Assembly (NCBI RefSeq): GCF_050942425.1
Contig: NZ_CP192063.1
Span: 6,200,001 to 6,264,000 of the forward strand
From: Actinoallomurus sp050942425
GTDB lineage: Bacteria > Actinomycetota > Actinomycetes > Streptosporangiales > Streptosporangiaceae
Direction of reading: 5' to 3'
DNA length: 64,000 nucleotides
Shown: piece after piece, positions 35,133-43,211 of the stretch
Position numbering within the stretch: position 1 is the first letter of the stretch
Layout of the letters: every line of letters begins with the position of its first letter
The notes under the pieces: model-generated
Seen by the model: only the letters and a program-made list of their open reading frames with translations
What the model was told of the DNA's origin: nothing
Databases searched by the model: none
Position numbers and translations under genes: made by a program

Positions 35133-36491
35133 TCAGGTCGTCGTGAGGTAGGTCTGGAACACGCCGCCCGGGTCGTACGCCGCTCGCACCGCCGCCAGAC
35201 GCTCCCAGGCGGCCGGCGTGAACGAGCGCCGGGCGCGTGACGGGGCGGCCGGCAGGTCCGTCTCCGCGACGTAGTGCCCGACTCCAAGGGGCTCCACCGC
35301 TTCCATCGCCTGGCGCAGCCAGCGGAGGTTCGCCTCGTCCTCCGACCGGTCCGCCCAGATCGCGTACGGGACGAGGTAGGTCCTGCCGAGCGCCGCGAAC
35401 GCCGTGTCCGGCGTCGCGGGCGCCTCGGGCCCGCCCGGCGACAGGAGCACGAGGACGAGGGACTTGTCGGACGGCGCCCGTTCGATGTGACCGGCGATCC
35501 GCGGCAGCAGAATCCGGAAGTTTTCGCGCGACCACAGGGTGTCGACGGCGGCGCGGTGGCGTTCGGGCCAGAACGCCGCGGAGTCCGCGTACAGCGACTC
35601 GAAGGTCGTCGGCTCGTCCACCTCCCGGACCAGCGCACGCCCCGCGAGCGGGCAGTCCCGCAGTGGTCCGAGCGCCCGTACGGCCTCATCGCGTGAGCCC
35701 GCGAAGGCGATGGCCGTGACGGCGGCGGTCGGCGGTCGCCCCGCCTCCGGTGCCTCGGCCGGCGTGAGAGCCATTCCGAACTCGACGCTCGCCGGCAGCT
35801 CCGCCGCGATCTCGTCGGCCCAGCGTGCGATGCCCTCGACCTCCGCCAGCGGAAAGACGTATCGCGTCCTCATGATCGCCGCAGGGAGGGGATGCAGGCC
35901 GAGCCGGAAGGAGGTGACGGCGGCGAAGAACCCGGGTCCCGCACCGCGCGCCGCCCAGAACAGGTCCGCGTTCTGCTCCTCGTCGCACCTGAGTAGTGCG
36001 CCGTCGGCGGTCACAGCCTCGATCCCCTGGACGCTGTGGCACGCGGGCCCCCAGACTCCGGGGTTCCAGCCGAGGCCACCGCTGAGCAGGAATCCGCTCA
36101 GAGCGACGGTCGGGCAGTGGCCCGTGGGGAAGGCCAGACCGTGTTCGGCCAGCGCCAGGGACAGCGTGCGTCCGGTGACACCGGGCTCGGCGACCGCCGT
36201 CGCGGAGCCGGGATCGACGGTGTGACGCCGGAGGCCGGAAAGGTCGATCAGCATCCCTCCATCGCGCAGCGGTGAGCCGCACCAGCTGTGCCCGCTCCCA
36301 CGTACGGCGATCCGGAGCCCGCGGTCACGGGCGAGGCCGACCGCCTCCCGTACGATCGCCGCCGAGCCGGCCCGGACGATCACGTCCGGGAACCGCTGCG
36401 GCTTGAGGTCGTTCCACAGCATGCTCGCCCAGAGGTCCGGGTAGCGCGCGTCGTCCCGCCACGTCAGCGCGTCCTCAAGCCGATCACGCAC
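35133..36491 (-). CDS. BBE-type FAD-linked oxidoreductase
   Basis: This is a 452-residue flavoenzyme of the berberine-bridge/vanillyl-alcohol-oxidase fold. The FAD domain contains RIAVRGSGHSWCG with the histidine that is 8-alpha linked to FAD, and FPTGHCPTVALSGFLLSGGLGW with the cysteine that makes the second covalent link, so bicovalent flavinylation is likely. GVWGPACHSVQGIEAVTADG is typical of the family. The C-terminal BBE region (SFTPAAWERLAAVRAAYDPGGVFQTYLTTT) closes the active site. These enzymes oxidise alcohols, sugars or make C-C bonds. It has no signal peptide. It may belong to secondary metabolism, since the double ABM protein adjoins it. Confidence 0.87.
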   Translation of the reverse strand: MRDRLEDALTWRDDARYPDLWASMLWNDLKPQRFPDVIVRAGSAAIVREAVGLARDRGLRIAVRGSGHSWCGSPLRDGGMLIDLSGLRRHTVDPGSATAVAEPGVTGRTLSLALAEHGLAFPTGHCPTVALSGFLLSGGLGWNPGVWGPACHSVQGIEAVTADGALLRCDEEQNADLFWAARGAGPGFFAAVTSFRLGLHPLPAAIMRTRYVFPLAEVEGIARWADEIAAELPASVEFGMALTPAEAPEAGRPPTAAVTAIAFAGSRDEAVRALGPLRDCPLAGRALVREVDEPTTFESLYADSAAFWPERHRAAVDTLWSRENFRILLPRIAGHIERAPSDKSLVLVLLSPGGPEAPATPDTAFAALGRTYLVPYAIWADRSEDEANLRWLRQAMEAVEPLGVGHYVAETDLPAAPSRARRSFTPAAWERLAAVRAAYDPGGVFQTYLTTT

Positions 36492-36527
36492 GGGGCACCT
36501 CCTCGTGTCGCCCTTCGCCTCGCCCGG

Positions 36528-37526
36528 CTAACCCGCGATCAGACCGAAGACCACGACGGACAGCAGGTAGCAGAGAAGGACCACGGCGACGCCTGCCGCC
36601 TGCCGGGGCAGCGCCACTCCAGGCGCCAGCCAGAAGGCCAGCACCCTGTTCACCAGCGGCATCATCAGCCAGGTGAGGATGCTGACGCTCAGCACGTTGC
36701 TGAGGAACATCGCGGCATATCCGGGTATCCGCGCCATCTCGAAGACCTTGCCGGCCGTCAGCGTGAGGATCATCACGGTGGGATACAGGGCGAGCAGCAC
36801 GCACATGGCCTGCTTCCAGTTGGGCGGAAGCCCGGTCTCGGATTCGCCGCCGAACCGGAACCAGCCGCTGAAGGCCGAGTCGATCTTGCGGAGCTCGTAT
36901 TCGGCGAAATAGCGGCGACCTTCCTCCAGAAGTTTCCGCCGGGTTTCCGACTCGAGCCAGGCATTCAGGTGCTCACGCGTGTCGAACCTGAATATGGCGA
37001 CCCAGTTCTCCTGAATGCCGGGAACCGGCCTGAAGAGCTCGAAGCCCATGAAGCCGGGGAATCGTTCCTGGGCGTTCCGCGCCTTCTCCTGCCAGCGCAC
37101 GAAGTCCTGCTCGCGGCCCGGTCTCACCTCGTGCGAGATGACCGCCGTGATGACGTCCCGCCTCGGCGCCTCCCCGGCGAGGACCTCCTGCTTCGCCGGA
37201 CCGTCGAACAGCGACCGGCCCTCGTCGAGCAATTCTCCGCGCGCCGGGGAGTCGAGCCACGCGGTCAGCCGGGCGACGTCGGAGAACCGGTAGATCACCA
37301 CCCATACATCCTGATCTACGGGCCCGGGCGGCTGCACCTCCGTCTCCTCGAATCCCTCGAAGGCGTGTGCGACCGCGTTCACGCGTTCCTGCCAGCGCCG
37401 ATAATCGTCTTCGCGGCCTTTGTGAATCTTCAACGAAATGATGACGGTCGCACTACTTTCGGCGGGACGGCGGCTTGCGCTGGAGTCCACCTTAGGTAGT
37501 CTAGGCGTCGAAGAAGGGAGGGACAA
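36528..37526 (-). CDS. Double antibiotic biosynthesis monooxygenase (ABM) domain membrane protein
   Basis: This is a 332-residue protein. Two ferredoxin-like ABM domains lie in tandem (residues about 25-110, VIISLKIHKGREDDYRRWQERVNAV; about 123-205, AVISHEVRPGREQDFVRWQEKARNA). About 240 to the end holds three transmembrane helices (MCVLLALYPTVMILTLTAGKVFEM; FLSNVLSVSILTWLMMPLVNRVLAF; AAGVAVVLLCYLLSVVVFGLIAG). Single ABM proteins oxidise aromatic polyketides or act on haem; the duplicated, membrane-anchored form is seen in actinomycetes without a defined role. The 36-base gap to the BBE oxidoreductase suggests cotranscription. Confidence 0.8.
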   Translation of the reverse strand: MSLPSSTPRLPKVDSSASRRPAESSATVIISLKIHKGREDDYRRWQERVNAVAHAFEGFEETEVQPPGPVDQDVWVVIYRFSDVARLTAWLDSPARGELLDEGRSLFDGPAKQEVLAGEAPRRDVITAVISHEVRPGREQDFVRWQEKARNAQERFPGFMGFELFRPVPGIQENWVAIFRFDTREHLNAWLESETRRKLLEEGRRYFAEYELRKIDSAFSGWFRFGGESETGLPPNWKQAMCVLLALYPTVMILTLTAGKVFEMARIPGYAAMFLSNVLSVSILTWLMMPLVNRVLAFWLAPGVALPRQAAGVAVVLLCYLLSVVVFGLIAG

Positions 37527-37556
37527 ATAGTAACTTAATGGGAAACAAACAACAAT

Positions 37557-37570
37557 GATATGGGCATATC
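37557..37570. promoter_or_regulatory. Palindrome before the deaminase gene
   Basis: GATATG-GG-CATATC is a perfect palindrome in an AT-rich tract 22 bases before the deaminase start, in the divergent 65-base gap shared with the ABM protein. It is a plausible operator for either gene. Confidence 0.4.
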
Positions 37571-37591
37571 TGTTGATCGGGGGGTTATGTG

Positions 37592-38158
37592 ATGAACCAC
37601 GAGGACTTCATGGCGGAAGCCGTGCGGCTGGCCACCGAGTCCGTCCATAACGCCTGGGGCGGCCCCTTCGGCGCGGTCATCACCCGCGACGGCGAGATCA
37701 TCGCTCGCGGCCAGAACCGTGTCCTTCTCACCGGCGACCCCACCGCCCACGGTGAGGTCGAGGCGATCCGCAAGGCCGTGCAGATCCTGAACCCCCGCGC
37801 TCCCTCCATACCGGAGGAGCACAACAACGAGGCGACGCTGACGCTCATCCCACGTCCCGGGGGATCCCCTGACATCGTCCCCGAGCGAGCACGGATGCTG
37901 AAGGGCTGCTCGATCTACAGCAGTGGCGCCCCCTGCCCCATGTGCATGAGCGCCATCTACTGGTCGCGGATCGACGCCGTCTACTTCGCCTGCGACTTCA
38001 AGGCCACCCGGGAGATCGGGTTCGACGACGCCTTCCAGTACGAGGACTTCGAGAAGCCCATCGAACAGCGGAGGCTCTCGATCAAGCAGATCCACCCTGA
38101 ACTCGGCGCCCGCGCGTACCACGCCTGGACGGACAAGCCCGACCGGCACCCGTACTAG
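37592..38158 (+). CDS. Nucleoside/guanine deaminase-like CMP/dCMP deaminase
   Basis: This is a 188-residue zinc deaminase. The catalytic DPTAHGEVEAIRKA carries the HxE motif, and SSGAPCPMCMSAIYWSRIDAV the PCxxC zinc ligands. The C-terminal segment (FEKPIEQRRLSIKQIHPE) resembles guanine deaminase of the GuaD type. An insertion of about 25 residues between the HxE and PCxxC motifs (NPRAPSIPEEHNNEATLTLIPRPGG) is longer than in typical GuaD and is odd. The ATG at 37592 follows GGGGGG by seven bases. Its convergent neighbour is the lasso exporter permease, only 14 bases away. Confidence 0.85.
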   Translation: MNHEDFMAEAVRLATESVHNAWGGPFGAVITRDGEIIARGQNRVLLTGDPTAHGEVEAIRKAVQILNPRAPSIPEEHNNEATLTLIPRPGGSPDIVPERARMLKGCSIYSSGAPCPMCMSAIYWSRIDAVYFACDFKATREIGFDDAFQYEDFEKPIEQRRLSIKQIHPELGARAYHAWTDKPDRHPY

Positions 38159-38172
38159 GGCCTGGTCAACCG

Positions 38173-39030
38173 TCAACGCGGGGCGCCGGCCCGGCGGAAG
38201 CCGCTGACCGCGAGCAGGACCGAGACGACCACGATCGCCAGGCTGATGGAGATGGCGGAGATCGCGCTCCCGCCGACCGGCCGCCCGAGCGTGAGGTTCC
38301 TGGCCGTGTCGATCCCGTACGTCATGGGGTTCACGGACGCCACCGCTCGCAGCCAGGGCGGAAGGCCACTCACCGGCGCGAACGCGTTGGACGCGAACAT
38401 GAGCGGGAACGTCACCAGGCCGGCGATGCCCTGCATCACCTCGACCCTGCGCACGTGGCAGGCGAGGGCGATGAAGATCCAGCCGAGGCATCCGCCGACG
38501 ATGAGCGCCATTCCCAGTGCGGCGAATGTTCCGACCACTCCGCCCGGGGGCGTGAATCCGAAGGCGAGGAACGAGATGAGCACCAGGAAGGACAACTGCA
38601 GCGACGTCCGGGTGAGGTCGGCGAGGCTGCGCGCGAGAAGCACCGAGCCGGGCCATATGGGCAGCGACAGGAAGCGCGAGATGATGCCGCTCTTCATTTC
38701 CTGGATCAGTCCCGTGGCCGTGTTCAGCGCGGACTGCAGTGCGGTCGTCATCATGATCGCGGGCACCAGGAAGTCGATGTACCGCATGTGCGGCGGGAAG
38801 CCCGGCGCATGCGCCATGCCGGCGAAGATCTGGCCGAACACCACCAGCATGAGCAGCGGCCCGAGCATGCTGATCAGCAACATGCGAGGATCGATGACCA
38901 GCGCTCGCAACGACCTCATCGTGAGCACGAGAATCTGGGTGGCCGGCGTGCTTCCGTTCCAGCTGTCAGGCGGCGCGGCCCTTCGAAACGGCTCGGTCTG
39001 GCCGGTGATCGTGCGTGTCGTCGCCGTCAT
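38173..39030 (-). CDS. ABC-2 type exporter permease (DrrB-like), lasso operon
   Basis: This is a 285-residue integral membrane protein with six predicted hydrophobic segments (e.g. LISMLGPLLMLVVFGQIFAGM; FLVPAIMMTTALQSALNTATGLI; LSFLVLISFLAFGF; ALGMALIVGGCLGWIFIALAC). The motif MKSGIISRFLSLPIWPGSVLLARSLADLTRT is typical of daunorubicin-type permeases. It forms a two-gene exporter with the preceding ATPase (4-base overlap) and ends the lasso operon. Function as lasso peptide exporter is inferred from position. Its ATG at 39030 is followed by a ~30-residue cytoplasmic N-terminus. Confidence 0.88.
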   Translation of the reverse strand: MTATTRTITGQTEPFRRAAPPDSWNGSTPATQILVLTMRSLRALVIDPRMLLISMLGPLLMLVVFGQIFAGMAHAPGFPPHMRYIDFLVPAIMMTTALQSALNTATGLIQEMKSGIISRFLSLPIWPGSVLLARSLADLTRTSLQLSFLVLISFLAFGFTPPGGVVGTFAALGMALIVGGCLGWIFIALACHVRRVEVMQGIAGLVTFPLMFASNAFAPVSGLPPWLRAVASVNPMTYGIDTARNLTLGRPVGGSAISAISISLAIVVVSVLLAVSGFRRAGAPR

Positions 39031-39992
39031 GTATCCCGGCTCCCCACGAGTCCCGGCGTGGCCGAGTGCCGTACGAGGGTGAGGTACACCTCGTCGATGC
39101 CCGGCTCGGCGAAGGTCAGTTCCCGCGCCTCGACGCCGACGGCGTCGAGCAGGCGTACGATCACCGCGACATCCCGGGATCCGGCGACGGGAACGGTCAC
39201 CGATCGGTCCTTCTCGCCGTGGACGGGCCGGAGACCTTCCCGGTCCAGCGCCATGACGGCGAGCGCCAGGTCCGCGGGATCGGAGAGCCTGGCGGTGACC
39301 GTGCGCTCGCCGACCTGCGCCTTCAGCTCCGCGGGGGTGCCGGAGGCGATGACTCTGCCCTCCGACAGCACGGCGATCGAGTCGGCGAGCCGGTCGGCCT
39401 CCTCCAGGTGCTGGGTCGTCAGCAGCACCGTGGTGCCATCCTCGACGAGCCGCTGGAGGATCTGCCACAGGTTCAGCCGGCTGACCGGGTCCAGTCCCGC
39501 GGTGGGCTCGTCCAGGAAGAGCACCGGAGGCCGCCCCACCAGGCTCGCGGCAAGGTCCAGTCGCCGGCGCATTCCACCGGAGTAGGTACGGACCCGCCGG
39601 TTCGCGGCGTCCGTCAGCCCGAACAGCGTCAGCAGTTCACGGGCACGGGCCCGAGCCGCATGGGCACCGGCACCCAGAAGTCTGGCGATCAGGACGAGGT
39701 TGTCCCGGCCCGAGATCTCCTGGTCGACGGTCGCGAACTGACCGGTCAGCCCGATCCTCCGGCGCACCTGCCGGGCTTGGCGCACGATGTCGTAACCGGC
39801 GACGGTGGCCGTTCCGCCGCTCGGCGGCGAGAGGGTCGCGAGGATGTTGACCAGCGTCGATTTGCCGGCCCCGTTGTGGCCGAGGAGACCGAGGATCGTA
39901 CCCGCGGGTGCCGCGAGGTGGACGTCGTCCAGCGCCGTCAGCGGACCGAAACGTTTGCTCATCCCGACGACTTCGATCATGTTCTTCGGCAT
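39027..39992 (-). CDS. ABC exporter ATPase (DrrA-like), lasso operon
   Basis: This is a 321-residue ATPase. Walker A is GLLGHNGAGKSTLVNILATL, the Q-loop region GLTGQFATVDQEISGRDNL, the signature TYSGGMRRRLDLAASL, Walker B PVLFLDEPTAGLDPVSR and the switch LLTTQHLEEADRLADSIAVL. The C-terminal extension (about 90 residues) is that of DrrA-type drug exporters. Most lasso clusters use a single-chain exporter (the 'D' protein); here a two-component one takes its place. GGCGAG precedes the ATG at 39992, which is nine bases beyond the MauE-like gene, so all genes from the cyclase on form one transcript. Confidence 0.9.
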   Translation of the reverse strand: MPKNMIEVVGMSKRFGPLTALDDVHLAAPAGTILGLLGHNGAGKSTLVNILATLSPPSGGTATVAGYDIVRQARQVRRRIGLTGQFATVDQEISGRDNLVLIARLLGAGAHAARARARELLTLFGLTDAANRRVRTYSGGMRRRLDLAASLVGRPPVLFLDEPTAGLDPVSRLNLWQILQRLVEDGTTVLLTTQHLEEADRLADSIAVLSEGRVIASGTPAELKAQVGERTVTARLSDPADLALAVMALDREGLRPVHGEKDRSVTVPVAGSRDVAVIVRLLDAVGVEARELTFAEPGIDEVYLTLVRHSATPGLVGSRDT

Positions 39993-40000
39993 CTCGCCGC

Positions 40001-40552
40001 CTATCCCTGCTGGTGCGCCGACGAGGTCCGCCGCCTGACGAGCAGCGCCCGGACGGCCACGTCGTAGTAACGAACGAATGCCACGGCGGCGCCCAGCGCA
40101 CAGACCACGACCGGAATGTCGATGATCGGACGCATGACCATGGACGCCGAGTCGATCACGAGGCCGGGAATCGCGCACGCCATCAGCAGCAGATTACGGA
40201 CGATCATGGCGTTGCTCATTATCGCTCCAGCCCCGCCGAAGCATCTGCATTCGGCGAAGATGCCGCCTCTGACGGAACGGATCACCACGCCGACGAAGAC
40301 CGCCAGCAGCGCGGCCGCCAGGGCGAGGCCGGCCCGCGGGAAGAACGGCAGGATCAGTAGTACGGTCGCCGTTCCTTCGCCGACGACGATGACCGATGCC
40401 GCATAACGCGCCGTCCGTTCCGGGATGATGGCCAGCTTGTGTATCGAGGCCGTGAACTGCCGGAATCTGGAAATGTGGCGGACCTTGCCGAAGAACGCGA
40501 CCGCGAACACGGTGGCAAGGAAGCATCTCTGGGCGAGCACCAAGTGGATCAT
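40001..40552 (-). CDS. MauE/DoxX-like membrane protein in the lasso operon
   Basis: This is a 183-residue protein with four transmembrane helices (CFLATVFAVAFFGKV; YAASVIVVGEGTATVLLILPFF; GLALAAALLAVFVGVVIRSV; IPVVVCALGAAVAFVRYY). A conserved cysteine pair sits in GIFAECRCFGGAGAIMS (about residues 97-113), as in MauE of methylamine utilisation, which assists disulfide-rich protein maturation. It overlaps the leader peptidase gene by four bases. Since the predicted lasso core has two cysteines, a redox role in forming or protecting its disulfide is the simplest idea, which is inference. Confidence 0.82.
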   Translation of the reverse strand: MIHLVLAQRCFLATVFAVAFFGKVRHISRFRQFTASIHKLAIIPERTARYAASVIVVGEGTATVLLILPFFPRAGLALAAALLAVFVGVVIRSVRGGIFAECRCFGGAGAIMSNAMIVRNLLLMACAIPGLVIDSASMVMRPIIDIPVVVCALGAAVAFVRYYDVAVRALLVRRRTSSAHQQG

Positions 40553-41004
40553 TGCGCCTCCTGTCCGTGATCCGTCCGGCGGCGTCGTCCGTCCGACGGA
40601 GGCACTGTCATGACCTTGCTGTAGAAGCGGATCTCATCGCGTTCGCCGATCGGCCTGCCGCTCACCTCGACCCAGGCGTGGGCGCGGAACGGCTCCATGC
40701 GCACTCCCGTGCACCAGGTCGGCCAGCATCCGGTCAGCCGGCACAGCAGCGCGGTCGCGACGGAGCGCTGCAGGCAGCCTTGGCCCGCGCACTGAACGCT
40801 TACGGAGATCACTGCCTGTCGTGCCGTCAGCGCCTCCTGTTCCGTGGCGGGGCGGGCACCGCGACCGGCCGCGGTGAGGACCCGCCGGAGGCGTCCGGGA
40901 GACGCGCGGATGAGGATCCGCGCCGCGGCGACGGAGAGCCGGGCTGCGACGCGCCGGCGATAGGGCACCCGGACCGACGGCTCGAGGGTGACGGGCATCG
41001 TCAT
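40549..41004 (-). CDS. Lasso peptide leader peptidase (B2, transglutaminase-like)
   Basis: This is a 151-residue cysteine protease of the lasso B2 family (PF13471), which removes the leader peptide. The catalytic Cys is in SVQCAGQGCLQRSVATALLCRLTG, the His in FRAHAWVEVSGRPIGERDE, with the acidic partner just after. The N-terminal about 50 residues are basic. ATGA overlaps couple it to the RRE gene upstream and the MauE-like gene downstream. The ATG at 41004 agrees with the overlap. Confidence 0.92.
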   Translation of the reverse strand: MTMPVTLEPSVRVPYRRRVAARLSVAAARILIRASPGRLRRVLTAAGRGARPATEQEALTARQAVISVSVQCAGQGCLQRSVATALLCRLTGCWPTWCTGVRMEPFRAHAWVEVSGRPIGERDEIRFYSKVMTVPPSDGRRRRTDHGQEAQ

Positions 41005-41258
41005 GACACGACCACCTCGGCGTCTTCGAGCGATCGCATGAGCGCGGCGACGTCCGCGGGTATTCGCGCGGACGCCGACGGGTGCGTCCGGCACAGTCCT
41101 TCGACCGCCTGCTCGGGTGTTCCGCCGTCGAGGAGAACGTGCAGGATGGTCGCTCCTGTGGTGTTCAGCGCCCAGTAGCGGCCGGTGCGCTCGTCGAGCA
41201 GGACCATGCCGCCGTCCGCGTCCGTCGCGGACACGTTCGCGGCGAGAGAGAAGGTCAT
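41001..41258 (-). CDS. Lasso peptide RiPP recognition element (B1, PqqD-like)
   Basis: This is an 85-residue PqqD-like domain (SLAANVSATDADGGMVLLDERTGRYWALNTTGATILHVLLDGGTPEQAVEGL) that binds the leader's YxxPxLxxxGxF motif and delivers the precursor to B2 and the cyclase. LDERTGRYWALNTTGA is the characteristic beta-hairpin. It is separate from B2, the split arrangement usual in Actinomycetota. It overlaps the cyclase stop by four bases. Confidence 0.92.
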   Translation of the reverse strand: MTFSLAANVSATDADGGMVLLDERTGRYWALNTTGATILHVLLDGGTPEQAVEGLCRTHPSASARIPADVAALMRSLEDAEVVVS

Positions 41259-43084
41259 CGTCGTCCTCCGGACAAATCGGCCACGCGACTCGTGGCCGGC
41301 AGCGAGCGGAGCCAGATTTCACCGGCGAAGGTGCTGATGAGGGGCATCAGGGTGATCGATGAGTGAGGGAGGCTTTCGAGGGTGGACCGGAGAACGCGGG
41401 CGTCGACGAGGCCCAGGCGGGCGAGCCGCATGTCCTCGCACAGGTCGAGCAGTTCCGTACGGTGCCGGCGCAGACCGGCATAGGCGTCCGCGCTGTACTC
41501 GGACTTCGTCGAACGTCCCAGAACGTGATCCGGGACGGTGCCGCGCATGGCCGCCGTCAGCACCGGCTTGTAGCGGTCCGGCATCGCGCAGTCCTCGAAC
41601 CTGACGCTCAGGGCGGCCTCGACCACCCGATCGTCGACGAAGGGCGCGTGCCATGAGACACCGAACCGGCGGGTGTGACGATCGACTCGGCGCAGGGTGT
41701 CTCCGCACAGGCGGACGTCTTGCAGGGCCGCGTGCTGAGCGCGGAGCGGGGCGAGCGGCTCGGGGTCGCTCAGCGCCGCCTCGCGCAGCTGACGGCGGGC
41801 TGCGGCGATCGCGTCGCCGGACGCCCAGGGCGCGCTTCGATAGCTGATCCCCCAGCCGAACTCGGGGGCTACGCCGAACTCCCGCACGGGTGCGGTCAGC
41901 GACTCCGCCGAGGTGGCCAGCCAGTGGCCGAAGGACGACCGGTTGAGGAGCGCGCGGACGGTGGCTCCAGCCGGCCAACGGTAGATGGCCCGGTTGGCCC
42001 TCAGGTATCGGACGGCCCGCAGGGGATTCGTCCGGGCCAGCGTGTGCAGGTAGAGAGGTGTATTGGCGAACAGCTCGTCTCCGCCGTGACCGGTCAGGTG
42101 CGTCGCGGATCCATGTTCGGCGACCTGCCGGGCCATGTACGCGAGCCGGGCGCGGGTGCGGATCCAGGCGAACGGCGCCTCGATGTCCGGGTCCGGCTCG
42201 GTCAGTCCCGCGAACCACACGGGCGCGCTGCTCCGGGCCAGTACGAGATGCCGAGCGTCCGGGAGCGCGGCGGCGGCCCGGCCGGCCCACGCTTGGTCCT
42301 CGTCCGCCGGATCCGCTGCCTCCCATCGCGTCGTCACCAGGTGATCAGTGCGATCGGCCGCCAGGAAGCAGAGGCTGGTGGAATCCATGCCTCCGGAAAG
42401 GTCCGCGCTGATGGTACGGGCGGACCCGGCGCGCGCGGCCACGGCGTCATTCAGCGCGGCACGGACGCGTTCAGCCGCGGCCTCCAGAGGAAGGCTCGGC
42501 TCCGGCGGCGACCACCACCGCACCGTTCGCGCGCGGCCGTCCTGGGACATCTCCAGGTAGTGGCCCATCCCGAGTGCGTCGATCCCCCGCCACAGGCACC
42601 GCTCGCTCAGCGGCCACGGCGGCCACGGTGCCAGGAGGCGCACCGGCAGGAGTTCCTCGGCGATGCCCGATCCGGTGAGCGCGGACAGGCACTGCGGTCG
42701 GTCCGCGGCCACGGTCGTCCCGGCGACCGAGCCGTAGAACACCTGGCGCGCGCTCGAGATACTGCCCTGGACCCGCACCACGCCGTCCAGCGCGGCCACG
42801 AGGTGAAAGCTGCCCGGGACGGTGCCGGCCAGGGCGTCGAGATCGCTCACCGTACGGATGCGTTGGAGCGATGCGGAGAGCCGTTGCGGGGTCACCGACG
42901 TGTGGCCGAGGAGCGCCAGCCGTCGCGGCCCCTCGGCGGCGAGGACGATCTCGTCGTCCCGCCACCGGCCGATGATCCACGGACGTCCCGAAGGATGAAC
43001 GATCACCGTCTGGTGCGTTCGATCGGGGACGGCGTCTGCGACGGCCGCACCCGCCGCGGAGTCCGGAAACACCTTGAATTGCAC
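41255..43084 (-). CDS. Lasso peptide macrolactam synthetase (C, asparagine synthase-like)
   Basis: This is a 609-residue protein that adenylates the ring acidic residue and joins it to the core N-terminal amine. The N-terminal glutaminase-like domain lacks the Cys2 nucleophile (MQFKVFPD), as in lasso cyclases. The ATP-binding PP-loop is TISADLSGGMDSTSLCFLAA (about 224-243), and further motifs are HLTGHGGDELFANTPLY and the C-terminal WHAPFVDDRVVEAALS...RSTKSEYSADAY. It starts at an ATG at 43084, 127 bases after the precursor gene stop, with a large hairpin between them. Confidence 0.93.
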   Translation of the reverse strand: MQFKVFPDSAAGAAVADAVPDRTHQTVIVHPSGRPWIIGRWRDDEIVLAAEGPRRLALLGHTSVTPQRLSASLQRIRTVSDLDALAGTVPGSFHLVAALDGVVRVQGSISSARQVFYGSVAGTTVAADRPQCLSALTGSGIAEELLPVRLLAPWPPWPLSERCLWRGIDALGMGHYLEMSQDGRARTVRWWSPPEPSLPLEAAAERVRAALNDAVAARAGSARTISADLSGGMDSTSLCFLAADRTDHLVTTRWEAADPADEDQAWAGRAAAALPDARHLVLARSSAPVWFAGLTEPDPDIEAPFAWIRTRARLAYMARQVAEHGSATHLTGHGGDELFANTPLYLHTLARTNPLRAVRYLRANRAIYRWPAGATVRALLNRSSFGHWLATSAESLTAPVREFGVAPEFGWGISYRSAPWASGDAIAAARRQLREAALSDPEPLAPLRAQHAALQDVRLCGDTLRRVDRHTRRFGVSWHAPFVDDRVVEAALSVRFEDCAMPDRYKPVLTAAMRGTVPDHVLGRSTKSEYSADAYAGLRRHRTELLDLCEDMRLARLGLVDARVLRSTLESLPHSSITLMPLISTFAGEIWLRSLPATSRVADLSGGRR

Positions 43085-43113
43085 GTTATTCTCCGTATTT
43101 TCGGCGCAAAGTC

Positions 43114-43155
43114 AAGGTGTGCCGGCACCGGTCGGAACCGGTGCCGGCACACCTT
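43114..43155 (-). terminator. Perfect hairpin between lasso precursor and cyclase genes
   Basis: Arms AAGGTGTGCCGGCACCGG (43114-43131) and its exact complement (43138-43155) flank a six-base loop. This is an 18-bp perfect stem in the leader of the cyclase gene and just after the precursor stop. It probably acts as a partial terminator or 3' stabiliser so that precursor mRNA exceeds enzyme mRNA, a common RiPP design. Confidence 0.8.
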
Positions 43156-43211
43156 CTGCTGCAATGCGTGTCACATCTGCTTGCGAGCGATGTGGCACTC
43201 CGCTAGAGCGA

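Noticed and set aside
35133..38158. Assigning the BBE oxidase, ABM protein and deaminase to the lasso pathway
   Set aside because: They are divergent from or convergent with the lasso operon, no shared promoter element is seen, and no known lasso pathway includes them. Left as flanking genes.
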